Shown here in pieces: positions 8,617 through 17,942 of a stretch of 64,000 nt of DNA (its first letter is position 1; every line of letters starts with the position of its first letter). The notes under the pieces are model-generated. The model made no database searches and was not told the DNA's origin. It saw only the letters and a program-made list of their open reading frames with translations. This DNA is from Maricaulis maris_C (GTDB lineage: Bacteria; Pseudomonadota; Alphaproteobacteria; Caulobacterales; Maricaulaceae), in assembly GCF_049116555.1 (NCBI RefSeq), contig NZ_JAGDYT010000025.1, positions 310,001 to 374,000 on the forward strand, written 5' to 3'. Made by a program: the position numbers and the translations under genes.

Positions 8617-8846
8617 TAATATGTCAATTGATTATTTCTTGGGAGGACGGCAGAAGGTGCTTGCAAGCTGAATCGCCCGGTGTGAGTGGCTTGCTGCCTG
8701 CTCCCCCCTGTGCTATCGCAGCGCCGAACCTGAGGGGCTTGCAGTGCAACACGGTGAGTCTCGTTTTTTATATCGTTGATAATCAAGCGTTTATGTCGTT
8801 CGCGGCAAATTGATGAGCGCTGATCCAGCTAGAGAGTGACGTCACG
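8617..8846. promoter_or_regulatory. Upstream region of the ATP synthase operon
   Basis: Non-coding stretch between the divergent NUDIX regulator and atpH. It should contain the atp operon promoter. An AT-rich patch lies at about 8762-8800. I could not pick out convincing -35/-10 boxes. Confidence 0.35.
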
Positions 8847-9407
8847 GTGAAGACCGGCGAAGACGCCATGACAGCCAACGCCGCGGGCCGCTATGCGACT
8901 GCGCTGTTCGAGCTGGCGAAATCCGAAGGTGCAGCGGATGCTGTGGAGGCTGATCTTTCGGCCTTTCAGGCCATGCTTGGCGACTCCGCCGAGCTGAGCG
9001 GGGCGCTCGCCTCGCCGCTGCATTCTGCCGAAGCCAAGGCCGGCGTCCTCGCCGATCTGGCGAAGAAGGCGAAGTTCAACGCGATGACAGGCAATGCCTT
9101 TGGCGTCGCTGCGCGCAACGGCCGCGCCGGACAGCTCGGCCAGGTCGCGCGCATCTTCGCTGCGCTGGCTGCCGCAGACCGCGGCGTTGTCACGGCCGAT
9201 GTACAGACAGCGGCCGCATTGACCAAGAAACAGACCGAGGCCCTTGCGGCTTCGCTGAAGGGTGCCTTCGGGCGCGAAATCGAGGTTCGTACGGAAGTAC
9301 GGCCTGAATTGATGGGCGGGCTGATCGTGAAGGTCGGCTCCCGCATGTTCGACTCCTCCCTCCGCACCAAGCTGGATGGGATGAAGACCGCGATGAAAGA
9401 GGCCTAG
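8847..9407 (+). CDS. atpH: F0F1 ATP synthase subunit delta
   Basis: Delta subunit (OSCP equivalent), which ties the F1 head to the peripheral stalk. 186 residues from a GTG at 8847; an ATG at 8868 (MTANAAGRYATALFELAKSE) is an equally plausible start and gives 179 residues, the usual length. The N-terminal six-helix domain pattern (RYATALFELAKSEGAADAVEADLSAF) and the C-terminal EVRTEVRPELMGGLIVKVGSRMFDSSLRTKLDGM motif are typical. It is the first gene of atpHAGD, four bases before atpA. As in most alphaproteobacteria, the F0 genes are not next to it. Confidence 0.94.
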   Translation: MKTGEDAMTANAAGRYATALFELAKSEGAADAVEADLSAFQAMLGDSAELSGALASPLHSAEAKAGVLADLAKKAKFNAMTGNAFGVAARNGRAGQLGQVARIFAALAAADRGVVTADVQTAAALTKKQTEALAASLKGAFGREIEVRTEVRPELMGGLIVKVGSRMFDSSLRTKLDGMKTAMKEA

Positions 9408-9411
9408 GTCC

Positions 9412-10944
9412 ATGGACATCCGTGCCGCAGAAATCTCTGCGATCCTCAAGGATCAAATCAAGAATTACGGTGCCGAAGCGAAGGTTTCGGACGTGGGTAG
9501 CGTTCTGTCCGTTGGTGACGGTATTGCCCGCGTCTACGGCCTCGACGAGGTGAAGGCCGGCGAGCTCGTTGAGTTCCCGGGCGGCATCAAGGGCATGGCC
9601 CTGAACCTGGAGCGCGACAATGTCGGTTGCGTGATCTTCGGCGATGACCGGGGCATCAAGGAAGGTGACACGGTCAAGCGTCTTGGCTCGATCGTCGATA
9701 CCTCCGTCGGCAAAGGCCTGCTGGGCCGCGTCGTTGACGGTCTCGGTGAGCCGATTGATGGCAAGGGTCCGCTCACGGACGTCGCCGAGCGTCGTCGCGT
9801 CGACGTCAAGGCGCCGGGTATCATCCCGCGTAAATCCGTGCACGAGCCGATGGCGACGGGTATCAAGGCCATTGATGCCATGATCCCGGTCGGCCGTGGC
9901 CAGCGCGAGCTGATCATTGGTGACCGCCAGACCGGCAAGACCGCGATTGCACTCGACACCATCCTCAACCAGAAAGCCATCAACGAAGGCGATGATGAGA
10001 GCGCCAAGCTCTACTGCATCTACGTCGCCGTCGGCCAGAAGCGCTCCACGGTCGCCCAGATCGTGAAGACGCTCGAGGAAAATGGCGCGCTGGATTACAC
10101 CATCATCGTTGCGGCGACCGCCTCGGACCCGGCTCCGATGCAGTTCCTGGCACCGTTCACTGCCTGCGCCATGGCCGAGTATTTCCGTGATAACGGCATG
10201 CACTCGCTGATCGTCTATGATGATCTGTCCAAGCAGGCTGTTGCCTATCGTCAGATGTCCCTGCTTCTGCGTCGCCCGCCGGGCCGTGAAGCCTATCCGG
10301 GTGATGTTTTCTACCTCCACTCCCGCCTGCTCGAGCGCGCCGCGAAGCTGAATGAGGCGAACGGTTCGGGTTCCATGACGGCCCTGCCGATCATCGAAAC
10401 CCAGGCGAACGACGTGTCGGCCTACATTCCGACCAATGTGATCTCGATCACTGATGGTCAGATCTTCCTGGAAACCGACCTCTTCTACCAGGGCATCCGC
10501 CCGGCCGTGAATGTGGGTCTGTCGGTGTCGCGCGTTGGCTCGGCTGCCCAGACCAAGGCCATGAAGCAGGTCGCCGGCAAGATGAAGGGCGAACTGGCCC
10601 AGTACCGCGAGATGGCGGCCTTCGCCCAGTTCGGTTCGGACCTCGACGCCGCGACCCAGAAACTGCTGAACCGCGGTCAGCGCCTGACCGAGCTCCTCAA
10701 GCAGCCGCAATTCTCGCCGCTGTCGATGGAAGAGCAGGTCTGCGTGATCTATGCCGGTACCCGTGGCTATCTGGACAAACTGCCGACCGCCGATGTCCAG
10801 CGCTATGAAGCGGATCTTCTGCGTCACCTGCACAGCGAACACGCTGCGCTGCTGACCTCGATCCGCACCGAAAAGAAGCTGACCGACGACAGCGAAGGCA
10901 AGCTGAAGGCGGCACTCGACAAGTTCACCGAACATTTCGCGTGA
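9412..10944 (+). CDS. atpA: F0F1 ATP synthase subunit alpha
   Basis: The regulatory, non-catalytic nucleotide-binding subunit of the F1 hexamer. 510 residues, the family's normal length. The beta-barrel, nucleotide-binding and C-terminal helical domains are all present. The P-loop is GDRQTGKTA (about residues 170-178), and the ATP synthase alpha/beta signature region (PAVNVGLSVSRVGSAAQ) is intact. It is tightly spaced after atpH and followed within 34 bases by atpG, which has a GAGGAG ribosome-binding site. Confidence 0.98.
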   Translation: MDIRAAEISAILKDQIKNYGAEAKVSDVGSVLSVGDGIARVYGLDEVKAGELVEFPGGIKGMALNLERDNVGCVIFGDDRGIKEGDTVKRLGSIVDTSVGKGLLGRVVDGLGEPIDGKGPLTDVAERRRVDVKAPGIIPRKSVHEPMATGIKAIDAMIPVGRGQRELIIGDRQTGKTAIALDTILNQKAINEGDDESAKLYCIYVAVGQKRSTVAQIVKTLEENGALDYTIIVAATASDPAPMQFLAPFTACAMAEYFRDNGMHSLIVYDDLSKQAVAYRQMSLLLRRPPGREAYPGDVFYLHSRLLERAAKLNEANGSGSMTALPIIETQANDVSAYIPTNVISITDGQIFLETDLFYQGIRPAVNVGLSVSRVGSAAQTKAMKQVAGKMKGELAQYREMAAFAQFGSDLDAATQKLLNRGQRLTELLKQPQFSPLSMEEQVCVIYAGTRGYLDKLPTADVQRYEADLLRHLHSEHAALLTSIRTEKKLTDDSEGKLKAALDKFTEHFA

Positions 10945-10977
10945 GCCTGATCGAGATCAACCGCTGAGGAGAGCCTG

Positions 10978-11865
10978 ATGGCGAGCCTTAAGGACCTTAA
11001 AAACCGGATCGAAAGCGTCAAGTCGACGCAGAAGATCACGAAGGCGATGCAGATGGTCGCCGCAGCAAAACTGCGCCGTGCGCAGGAAGCTGCGGAAGCC
11101 GCGCGCCCCTATGCCCAGCGTATGGGGGCCGTGATGGCCAATCTGTCCACCGCCATGTCGGGAACACCGGGGGCGTCACCGCTTCTGGTTGGTACCGGCA
11201 AGTCGGACGCCTATCTGCTGGTCGTCATGACCGCAGACCGCGGCCTGTGCGGCGGCTTCAACACGAATATCGTGAAGAAGGCCCGCGAGCGTATCAATGC
11301 GCTGAAGGCCGAGGGCAAGGACGTCAAGATCATCTGCGTGGGCAAGAAGGGCGCTGACCAGCTCAAGCGTACTTTTGCCTCGCTGATCGTCGACAAGATG
11401 GATCTCTCCGCTGAAAAGACGATTTCCGGCGCTACATCGGCCCGGATCGGCGACAAGATCCGCCACATGTTCGAGAATGGCGAGTTCGACGTTTGCGAAC
11501 TCGTTTCGGCTGAGTTCGTCTCGGTTATCTCCCAGAAGCCGCGCTCCAAGGTTCTCATCCCGGCGATCGACGCCATTGATGAGGGTGTTGAGCGTCCGGA
11601 TCTGGGCGGCGCCGTCTACGACGCCGAACCGGATGAGGAGACAATCCTCAACGTGCTGCTGCCGCGTTATGCCGACACGGTCATCCTGTCCGCCCTGCTG
11701 GAGAATGTCGCCGGCGAAATGGGTGCCAAGATGGCTGCCATGGACAATGCGACGCGCAATGCCGGCGAACTCATCGACAAACTCAACCTTGTTTATAACC
11801 GCACCCGTCAGGCGCAGATCACCACGGAGTTGACTGAAATCATCTCCGGCGCCGAGGCCCTCTAG
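10978..11865 (+). CDS. atpG: F0F1 ATP synthase subunit gamma
   Basis: The rotor shaft of F1. 295 residues. The N-terminal coiled-coil helix (MASLKDLKNRIESVKSTQKI) and the C-terminal helix containing the signature MDNATRNAGELIDKLNLVYN pair in the central stalk. The central Rossmann-like part includes TADRGLCGGFNTNIVKKA. It sits between atpA and atpD with short spacers, as expected for the operon. Confidence 0.97.
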   Translation: MASLKDLKNRIESVKSTQKITKAMQMVAAAKLRRAQEAAEAARPYAQRMGAVMANLSTAMSGTPGASPLLVGTGKSDAYLLVVMTADRGLCGGFNTNIVKKARERINALKAEGKDVKIICVGKKGADQLKRTFASLIVDKMDLSAEKTISGATSARIGDKIRHMFENGEFDVCELVSAEFVSVISQKPRSKVLIPAIDAIDEGVERPDLGGAVYDAEPDEETILNVLLPRYADTVILSALLENVAGEMGAKMAAMDNATRNAGELIDKLNLVYNRTRQAQITTELTEIISGAEAL

Positions 11866-11882
11866 GCAGAGGAACACACGCT

Positions 11883-13322
11883 ATGACCACTTCCCAAGGA
11901 CGCGTCGTCCAGATTACCGGCGCTGTTGTTGACGTTGAATTTGACGGCACACTGCCGGACATCCTCAACGCCCTGGAAACCACCAATGATGGCAAGGCGC
12001 TGACGCTTGAGGTTGCCCAGCACCTCGGCGAAAACACCGTCCGCACCATCGCCATGGACGCCACCGAAGGCCTCCAGCGCGGTACCGTTGTCACCGACAC
12101 CGGCACCCCGATCATGGTTCCGGTTGGTCCGGGCACGCTCGGCCGCATCATGAGCGTCACCGGTCAGCCGATCGATGAAGCTGGCGATGTCCCGCACACG
12201 ATGAAGGCGCCGATTCACCGTCCGGCCCCGTCCTTTGCGGAACAGGCTACGGAAGCGGAAATCCTGCCGACCGGCATCAAGGTCGTCGACCTGCTCTGCC
12301 CCTACGCAAAGGGCGGCAAGATCGGCCTGTTCGGCGGCGCCGGCGTCGGCAAGACGGTTCTGATCCAGGAACTGATCAACAACATCGCCAAGCTGTTCGG
12401 CGGCTACTCGGTCTTCGCCGGTGTGGGTGAGCGTACCCGTGAGGGTAACGACCTGTACTGGGAGATGATCGACTCCAAGGTGAACAAGAACCCGAAAGAG
12501 AATGACGGTTCGACGGAAGGTTCGCGTTGTTCGCTGGTCTTCGGCCAGATGAACGAGCCTCCGGGCGCGCGTGCCCGTGTGGCCCTGTCCGGTCTCGCCC
12601 AGGCAGAGTATTTCCGTGATGAAGAAGGCAAGGACGTCCTGTTCTTCGTCGACAACATCTTCCGCTTCACCCAGGCCGGTTCCGAAGTGTCCGCCCTTCT
12701 GGGCCGCATCCCGTCTGCCGTTGGCTATCAGCCGACACTGGCAACCGACATGGGTGCCCTGCAGGAGCGCATCACCTCGACCAACAAGGGTTCGATCACC
12801 TCGGTCCAGGCCGTCTACGTCCCGGCCGATGACCTGACCGACCCGGCTCCGGCCACGACCTTCGCCCACCTTGACGCGACCACGGTTCTCAACCGTGCGA
12901 TCTCGGAAAAGGGTATCTACCCGGCTGTTGACCCGCTCGACTCCACCTCGCGCATCCTCGAGCCGCGCATCGTCGGTGAAGAGCACTATCTGACCGCCCG
13001 TCGCGTCCAGGAAATTCTCCAGCGCTACAAGGCCCTGCAGGACATCATCGCCATCCTCGGCATGGATGAGCTGTCAGAAGAAGACAAACTGACAGTGGCC
13101 CGCGCCCGTAAGGTCGAGCGTTTCCTGTCGCAGCCGTTCGACGTGGCTGAAATCTTCACCGGCTTCCCGGGCATCCAGGTGCCGGTTGCCGATACGGTGA
13201 AGGGCTTCAAGGCCATCTGTGACGGTGAGTATGACCACCTGCCGGAAGCCGCGTTCTACATGGTTGGCACCATCGAAGACGCTGTGAAGAAGGCCGAGAA
13301 GCTGGCTGCCGAAGCCGCCTAA
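11883..13322 (+). CDS. atpD: F0F1 ATP synthase subunit beta
   Basis: The catalytic subunit of F1. 479 residues. Walker A is GGAGVGKTV (about residues 154-162), the catalytic glutamate lies in VGERTREGNDLY, and Walker B is VLFFVDNIFRFTQAG. The C-terminal DELSEE motif (ILGMDELSEEDKLTV) that contacts gamma is intact. Unusually, a strong intrinsic terminator follows 22 bases after the stop, so transcription of the F1 operon probably ends here and atpC is made from a separate unit or by read-through. Confidence 0.98.
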   Translation: MTTSQGRVVQITGAVVDVEFDGTLPDILNALETTNDGKALTLEVAQHLGENTVRTIAMDATEGLQRGTVVTDTGTPIMVPVGPGTLGRIMSVTGQPIDEAGDVPHTMKAPIHRPAPSFAEQATEAEILPTGIKVVDLLCPYAKGGKIGLFGGAGVGKTVLIQELINNIAKLFGGYSVFAGVGERTREGNDLYWEMIDSKVNKNPKENDGSTEGSRCSLVFGQMNEPPGARARVALSGLAQAEYFRDEEGKDVLFFVDNIFRFTQAGSEVSALLGRIPSAVGYQPTLATDMGALQERITSTNKGSITSVQAVYVPADDLTDPAPATTFAHLDATTVLNRAISEKGIYPAVDPLDSTSRILEPRIVGEEHYLTARRVQEILQRYKALQDIIAILGMDELSEEDKLTVARARKVERFLSQPFDVAEIFTGFPGIQVPVADTVKGFKAICDGEYDHLPEAAFYMVGTIEDAVKKAEKLAAEAA

Positions 13323-13344
13323 GGTTCTCTTGCAGATCTGAGTT

Positions 13345-13380
13345 AAAAGGCCAGTTCCTCACGGAGCTGGCCTTTTCTTT
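13345..13380 (+). terminator. Strong intrinsic terminator after atpD
   Basis: AAAAGGCCAG (13345-13354) pairs with CTGGCCTTTT (13367-13376), and the inner TTCC/GGAG pairs extend the stem to 14 base pairs with one wobble and a TCAC loop. The 3' side runs into TTTTCTTTT. It lies 22 bases past the atpD stop. Confidence 0.9.
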
Positions 13381-13429
13381 TGGCATCGACAAGGGCAGCC
13401 TGCGACGGTCCGATCCGCCGACCTTCAAA

Positions 13430-14221
13430 ATGGGAGAGTGTTTTTTGTTCGTTGCTCTACTGGCCAGTCTTGTTGCCGGCACAGGATCTCCTCCTCCGCC
13501 GCCTCCCGGCCCTCCGGCCGCGGCCCAGATAGATCATGACGGGTATGCTGGCGCAGACTTGTGGCAGGCGTGGTCCGATCTGGTTCGCGCTCGCGCTGTC
13601 GAGGAGCGTGATGCTGCCTACGCGGCTGCCGCTGATCGTGAGGGGTGGCGGCGCACCTCCGATGGGCCCGTCACGTCGAGCACAACCGGCTATTGGACCG
13701 AAGCGTTCGAGGCCAGTTTCGTTCAACTCTGCAATACCGCGACGCAGGATTGCGAATGGGTCTATCGCAGCGCCCGACTGACGGCGCGAGCCGATGACTT
13801 TCATGTCCTGGCCGAGGCATCTTTTGACGGTCAGGCGATTGCCCGCAGTCTTCGGGGGCAGGGCATCACGCCTGTCGATCTGTCGGAGAGGCCCGCGATA
13901 ACCATGCCGGACCTGGATGCCCTCGACACGTTGTTGCAGGCCACGCGCTCGGTTCAGGTGGCCTGGGAGCAGGACTGTCCGGCCGTGGGCCGTTGGCGGA
14001 CCCGGCTGTCCGATCAGGATCCGCTGCTTCTTGGACCAGAGGACGGGAGATTGGCGTCAATGCCACCACCGCCATACCCAATTCATATCCGACAAGTCGT
14101 CGAAGTGCCGGTGGAGGGCTATGGGGGGGCCGATGTGACGGTTCGCATCGAGGGTGTCCGGAACCGGGCGGTCTCCGATCTCTGGCAGGTCATCACGGAA
14201 GGGATCGCGGACTGTCGCTGA
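13430..14221 (+). CDS. Predicted secreted protein of unknown function between atpD and atpC
   Basis: A 263-residue protein with an N-terminal hydrophobic segment (FLFVALLASLVAGTG) resembling a signal peptide, then a proline run (PPPPPPGPP) and a mature domain containing four cysteines (LCNTATQDCEW, EQDCPA and a C-terminal DCR). I recognise no family. The ATG at 13430 gives a short leader. A TTG at 13445, preceded by GGGAGAG with good spacing, would begin exactly at the hydrophobic segment and may be the true start. The gene lies after the atpD terminator and before atpC, splitting the usual atpDC pair. A link to ATP synthase is not implied by its sequence. Confidence 0.7.
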   Translation: MGECFLFVALLASLVAGTGSPPPPPPGPPAAAQIDHDGYAGADLWQAWSDLVRARAVEERDAAYAAAADREGWRRTSDGPVTSSTTGYWTEAFEASFVQLCNTATQDCEWVYRSARLTARADDFHVLAEASFDGQAIARSLRGQGITPVDLSERPAITMPDLDALDTLLQATRSVQVAWEQDCPAVGRWRTRLSDQDPLLLGPEDGRLASMPPPPYPIHIRQVVEVPVEGYGGADVTVRIEGVRNRAVSDLWQVITEGIADCR

Positions 14222-14327
14222 CCCTGTTGTCGCACCCGCTGCGACACCCGGTGGCGGGCTGAATGAAGGGGGTCCACAAGTCCAGGATTACCTGCTAGAC
14301 GGACGCGGATTATCGAAGGGTAGACCC

Positions 14328-14729
14328 ATGGCTGAAAAACTCCAATTTGATCTCGTCTCTCCGGAGCGCCGGCTTTTCGCAGGCACTGTCGATCAGGTTG
14401 TTGTCCCCGGTGAAGAAGGCGATTTCGGTGTCTTGCCGAACCACGCGCCTTTCATGTCCGTGATTCGTCCGGGTGCGATCACCGTCATTGATGGTGGGTC
14501 GGAAACTCGCACCTTCATCCATGGCGGTTTCGCCGAGGTGACGCCGGATGGCCTGACCATCCTCGCCGAAGAAGCGATCGCTGTTGCGGATATCGATACC
14601 GAGAAACTCGCCCAGGACCTGTCCGACGCCCGTGAAGATGTGACGGCAGCCAAGGACGAGGACGAGCGCGATACTGCAGCCGCGCTGGTTGCCAAATATG
14701 AAGCCATGCAGGCCGTTGTCGCCCACTAG
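14328..14729 (+). CDS. atpC: F0F1 ATP synthase subunit epsilon
   Basis: Epsilon subunit, which binds gamma and inhibits wasteful ATP hydrolysis. 133 residues: an N-terminal beta-sandwich (LQFDLVSPERRLFAGTVDQV, VVPGEEGDFGVLPNHAPFMS) and a C-terminal helical hairpin rich in Ala, Asp and Glu. The ATG at 14328 is preceded by GAAGGG. Longer in-frame readings overlap the previous gene and lack homology. It is separated from atpD by about 1 kb containing a terminator and an unrelated gene. Confidence 0.95.
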   Translation: MAEKLQFDLVSPERRLFAGTVDQVVVPGEEGDFGVLPNHAPFMSVIRPGAITVIDGGSETRTFIHGGFAEVTPDGLTILAEEAIAVADIDTEKLAQDLSDAREDVTAAKDEDERDTAAALVAKYEAMQAVVAH

Positions 14730-14758
14730 CGCCGACGCATTTGTGATGGGTTGATCAG

Positions 14759-14785
14759 GGCCGCTCCGTCAGGGGTGGCCTTTTT
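14759..14785 (+). terminator. Intrinsic terminator after atpC
   Basis: GGCCGCTCC (14759-14767) and GGGGTGGCC (14772-14780) pair with two wobble pairs around GTCA, followed by five T residues. It overlaps the 3' end of the convergent AraC-type gene. Confidence 0.8.
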
Positions 14786-15767
14786 CATGGGCCCGTCGCC
14801 AGACAGATGGCGACTGCCCGGTGATATCCTTGAAAGCACGGTTGAAGTTGGACCGGGTCTGGAACCCGCAATCGAGCATGAGCTCGACCAAGGGCCGCTT
14901 CGGTGTCTCCAGCATCAGGCGCCGGGCCTCTGCGACCCGATAGGTCGCCAGCCAACGACTGACGGACATGTTCCAACGGGCGTTGATTGTCTCGGAAATC
15001 TGGCGCTGTGGGCATCCGATCTGCCGGGCGAGACGGGCCACGGTCAGTTCGGCATCGCGCCACGGCTCGCGCGTGACCATGTGCGCTTCAAGTCGTTCCG
15101 GAAAGCCGCGCTCGGGCGTTCTCGCCCGCGCCCTTATCCATGCGATCGGACCGCTCTGATGCAGGCTGCAATAGAGAAAATAGACGAAGAATCCGATGAG
15201 GCCTGCGAGGGAGATCACCAGCCCTACCGAGCCTGACAGGGGTACCGGGCGGGCAAGCTCGAAGACGATAATCGCATCGCCAACAGCTGTGGCGGCGAGC
15301 CAGCTAGCGAGCATGACGCCCCACCGGGCCTGTGGTGGCGGTGTCATTCTGCGCGCCAGGCCGAGGGTGACAACTGCGTAGCCAACGGTGATCGCGAAGA
15401 GTGCAACATCCACCAGCCACCCGGTTGGCAGAGTGTGCAGTCCGTCCAGCCAGGGAAGCGCAAGCAGCACTGCCGGGCCTGTCAGGTGGGATAGGTCGCG
15501 CCGCCTCGGCATGCCGGGCGGGCGTGTCAGGGCTCGGGCGTGCAGGAAAATCAGGACCGGGAATGCGGCTGCCAGAGCCGGTCGGACCAGATGGAGCTGG
15601 GCCGGGTGTCCGCTCGCCGCGAGACCGGTCAGAGCATGCATCAGGGCGAGGAGCGCGAAGGACGCCGCGAGCCAGATATGTGCGACCCTCTGCTCGCCCT
15701 TCAAGGATGCCAGATAGAGCGACATGAGCGCGGACAATGTGATCGAGACGGGCAGGAGCCAAATCAT
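14769..15767 (-). CDS. AraC-family transcriptional regulator with N-terminal membrane domain
   Basis: A protein of 332 residues. The first 220 or so are strongly hydrophobic with about seven membrane-spanning segments; the last 100 are an AraC/XylS-type double helix-turn-helix (AELTVARLARQIGCPQRQIS...ARWNMSVSRWLATYRVAEARRLM...ELMLDCGFQTRSNFNRAFKDITGQSPSVWRR). This architecture suggests direct membrane signal sensing coupled to DNA binding. The ATG at 15767 (MIWLLPVSITLSALMSLYLA) begins directly at the first membrane segment; a longer frame upstream overlaps the divergent gene. It is divergent from the amidohydrolase gene, a possible target, but no operator was identified. Confidence 0.85.
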   Translation of the reverse strand: MIWLLPVSITLSALMSLYLASLKGEQRVAHIWLAASFALLALMHALTGLAASGHPAQLHLVRPALAAAFPVLIFLHARALTRPPGMPRRRDLSHLTGPAVLLALPWLDGLHTLPTGWLVDVALFAITVGYAVVTLGLARRMTPPPQARWGVMLASWLAATAVGDAIIVFELARPVPLSGSVGLVISLAGLIGFFVYFLYCSLHQSGPIAWIRARARTPERGFPERLEAHMVTREPWRDAELTVARLARQIGCPQRQISETINARWNMSVSRWLATYRVAEARRLMLETPKRPLVELMLDCGFQTRSNFNRAFKDITGQSPSVWRRAHEKGHP

Positions 15768-15869
15768 GCGCTCATCTAGCGGGGTCTGATTGCGATGTCC
15801 AAGATCGCGTTCGAGGACGCATGGTCGCCCGGCCCGGACTATCACCGCGAAGTCCAGATGGAGGATCAC

Positions 15870-17429
15870 ATGCGACACGACCCCATACGCCCGAATTTCC
15901 TTGCCTCGCTCCGCCTTGGCGCTATTTCGATCTCTGTTTGCGGCGTGGTGACGGCTTGTCAGTCGGCTCAGCTACCCATTCCTGAACCCACCTATGATCT
16001 GATCGTGACAGGCGCGATGATCGTGTCGCCGGAAAGCGTCCATGATGGGCAGGTTCTGGACGTCGCCATTGATTCTGGACAGATCGTGGCAGTGGGTGAT
16101 CTGTCCTCGGGCGCAGCGCGTGACGTGATCGACGCCGATGGCCGCTTCCTGCTGCCTGGTCTGATTGATGGTCACGTGCACCTGTACCACGCCACGGGCT
16201 TGAGGCGCCGGGACACCCCAGACTTTGACGCCTTGCATGCGGCCTATCTTCGACAAATGCCGCGAAGCTACCTGTTTCATGGCTTCACGACGGTAGTGGA
16301 GCTCAATGCCGATCCCGAGACAAATGCGAGATTTCTGGAGGCCCCGGACAGACCGCGCCTCACTCACTGCGGGCCCGGGGTCGTACTGCCTGACGGTTTC
16401 ATGGCGCTGGAGGTGCCAATTGATGCTCTGGCAGATGCCTTTCCAGCCCTTCTGCATGATCGGTTCGGGCGGGGTACGCTCGCCCCTGGCATGCTTGCGG
16501 CTGACCACACGCCCGAAGCGGTTCTGGACGCCATCCAGACCGCCGGCGGCCAATGCGTCAAACTCTATTATGAAGAGGCGCTTTGGTGGCCGGGAGGCGC
16601 GCCGGACTTCGCGCTGCCATCCTTGCCGATCCTGCGGGAAATGACCGCCGCGGCGCGTGCTCGCGGCATGCCGGTCCTGTTTCACGCCACGACACCGGCA
16701 GGGGTTGAGGTGGGCATCTCGGCGGATATCGACATCCTTGCACACGGCCCTTGGGAGTGGCCGCGGGACGGATTTGCAGCCCCTGAGCCAGGTGAACAGG
16801 TTACTGAGACCATGGCGGCACTCGCCAAGACCGGGATCGGCATGCAATCCACCATGAGGACGCTGGCAAATACCGGCTCGCTCTTTCGGCCGGAGCTTCT
16901 GGAGGATCCCGCCTGGCTCGATGTCATCCCGGCCGACATGCTCCGTCATTTGCGTTCGGGCGCCCAGATTCAACGAGACGAATTCCTGGCACGATTTGGC
17001 CCCGTCATCCTCGCCTCCGGTCAAACTGTCGAGGACATGCCGGCCCTCCAGGCCAATTTCTTTCGTCGTTACCAGGCGCTTCTGGCTGGTTTCCACCAGA
17101 ATGGAGGCTCGCTCTTGTTCGGGACTGACACGGCTGTCGGTGGATTTGGATGGGCTTCGCCGCCGGGTCTGGCAGGGTATTGGGAGATGCGAGATTGGGA
17201 GGATTCCGGCATTTCCCCCGAGGACATCCTCGCGGCGGCAACGATCCGGAACGCGCGGGCCGTTGGCATGGGCAATCAGCGGGGCCTGATCGCCTCAGGC
17301 TATGATGCCGACCTCCTCATCCTCAATGCGGACCCGAGGGAGGCCATCTCGGCGTTCGAGCAGATCGAGACGGTGGTTCTGGAGGGGCGCCCGATCAATC
17401 GGGCCAGCTTGTCGGCGCGGGCAGAGTGA
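15870..17429 (+). CDS. Lipoprotein amidohydrolase (metal-dependent hydrolase superfamily)
   Basis: A 519-residue protein with a lipoprotein signal (VCGVVTAC lipobox), so it is probably anchored in the cell envelope. The mature part is an imidazolonepropionase-like amidohydrolase: the metal-binding HxH is in LLPGLIDGHVHLYHATG, a candidate metal-binding lysine is in CVKLYYEE, a histidine is in PVLFHATT, another in ILAHGPWEW, and the late aspartate is in LLFGTDTAV. A C-terminal SGYDADLLILNADP completes the composite sandwich. The ATG at 15870 has GGAGGA five bases upstream; earlier ATGs give a poor signal peptide. Substrate unknown. Its divergent neighbour is an AraC-type regulator. Confidence 0.85.
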   Translation: MRHDPIRPNFLASLRLGAISISVCGVVTACQSAQLPIPEPTYDLIVTGAMIVSPESVHDGQVLDVAIDSGQIVAVGDLSSGAARDVIDADGRFLLPGLIDGHVHLYHATGLRRRDTPDFDALHAAYLRQMPRSYLFHGFTTVVELNADPETNARFLEAPDRPRLTHCGPGVVLPDGFMALEVPIDALADAFPALLHDRFGRGTLAPGMLAADHTPEAVLDAIQTAGGQCVKLYYEEALWWPGGAPDFALPSLPILREMTAAARARGMPVLFHATTPAGVEVGISADIDILAHGPWEWPRDGFAAPEPGEQVTETMAALAKTGIGMQSTMRTLANTGSLFRPELLEDPAWLDVIPADMLRHLRSGAQIQRDEFLARFGPVILASGQTVEDMPALQANFFRRYQALLAGFHQNGGSLLFGTDTAVGGFGWASPPGLAGYWEMRDWEDSGISPEDILAAATIRNARAVGMGNQRGLIASGYDADLLILNADPREAISAFEQIETVVLEGRPINRASLSARAE

Positions 17430-17435
17430 ACGCGC

Positions 17436-17942
17436 TCAGTCTCGCTGGGCGAAGGGCGCGAAGGCTCGGGCGACTTCCACGTAGACGTCGCGCTTCCACG
17501 GGATGATGAGGTCGGGAATATCGGTCAACTGGCCCCAGCGCCAAGCATCGAACTCCACTTCGGCATGGGTTTGAAGGTTGATGTCTGCGTCACTGCCATC
17601 GAAGCGGAAGGCGAACCAGCGCTGTTTCTGGCCCAGATGGCGCTTTTTGTGGAAGCGAGGGTCCTCACGGACTTCCGGCGGGTAGTCATAGGCGAGCCAG
17701 CCTTTGATCTCTCCGAGATAGCTCACCAGACCTGAGGTGATCCCGGTTTCTTCGGCGAGCTCGCGCAAAGCCGCATCCTGCATGTTCTCGCCGGCATCAA
17801 TCCCGCCCTGTGGCAATTGCCAGTTCCAGGGCCCGGGTGTGCTGTCACGCCGGCCGAGCCAGATTTCGCCATTCTGATTGAACAGGGCAATGCCGACATT
17901 GGCGCGATGATGAGGGTAGGGATCGGAGGCCGTGATTGTCAT
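17436..17942 (-). CDS. rppH: RNA pyrophosphohydrolase RppH (NUDIX)
   Basis: RppH removes pyrophosphate from 5'-triphosphorylated RNA and so starts mRNA decay. 168 residues. The complete NUDIX box (GGIDAGENMQDAALRELAEE then TGI) is present, along with the family hallmarks WLGRRDSTPGPWNWQLPQGG and HKKRHLGQKQRWFAFRF. The ATG overlaps the stop of the upstream deacetylase-like gene by one base. Diadenosine polyphosphate hydrolysis is the older name for the same family. Confidence 0.94.
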   Translation of the reverse strand: MTITASDPYPHHRANVGIALFNQNGEIWLGRRDSTPGPWNWQLPQGGIDAGENMQDAALRELAEETGITSGLVSYLGEIKGWLAYDYPPEVREDPRFHKKRHLGQKQRWFAFRFDGSDADINLQTHAEVEFDAWRWGQLTDIPDLIIPWKRDVYVEVARAFAPFAQRD

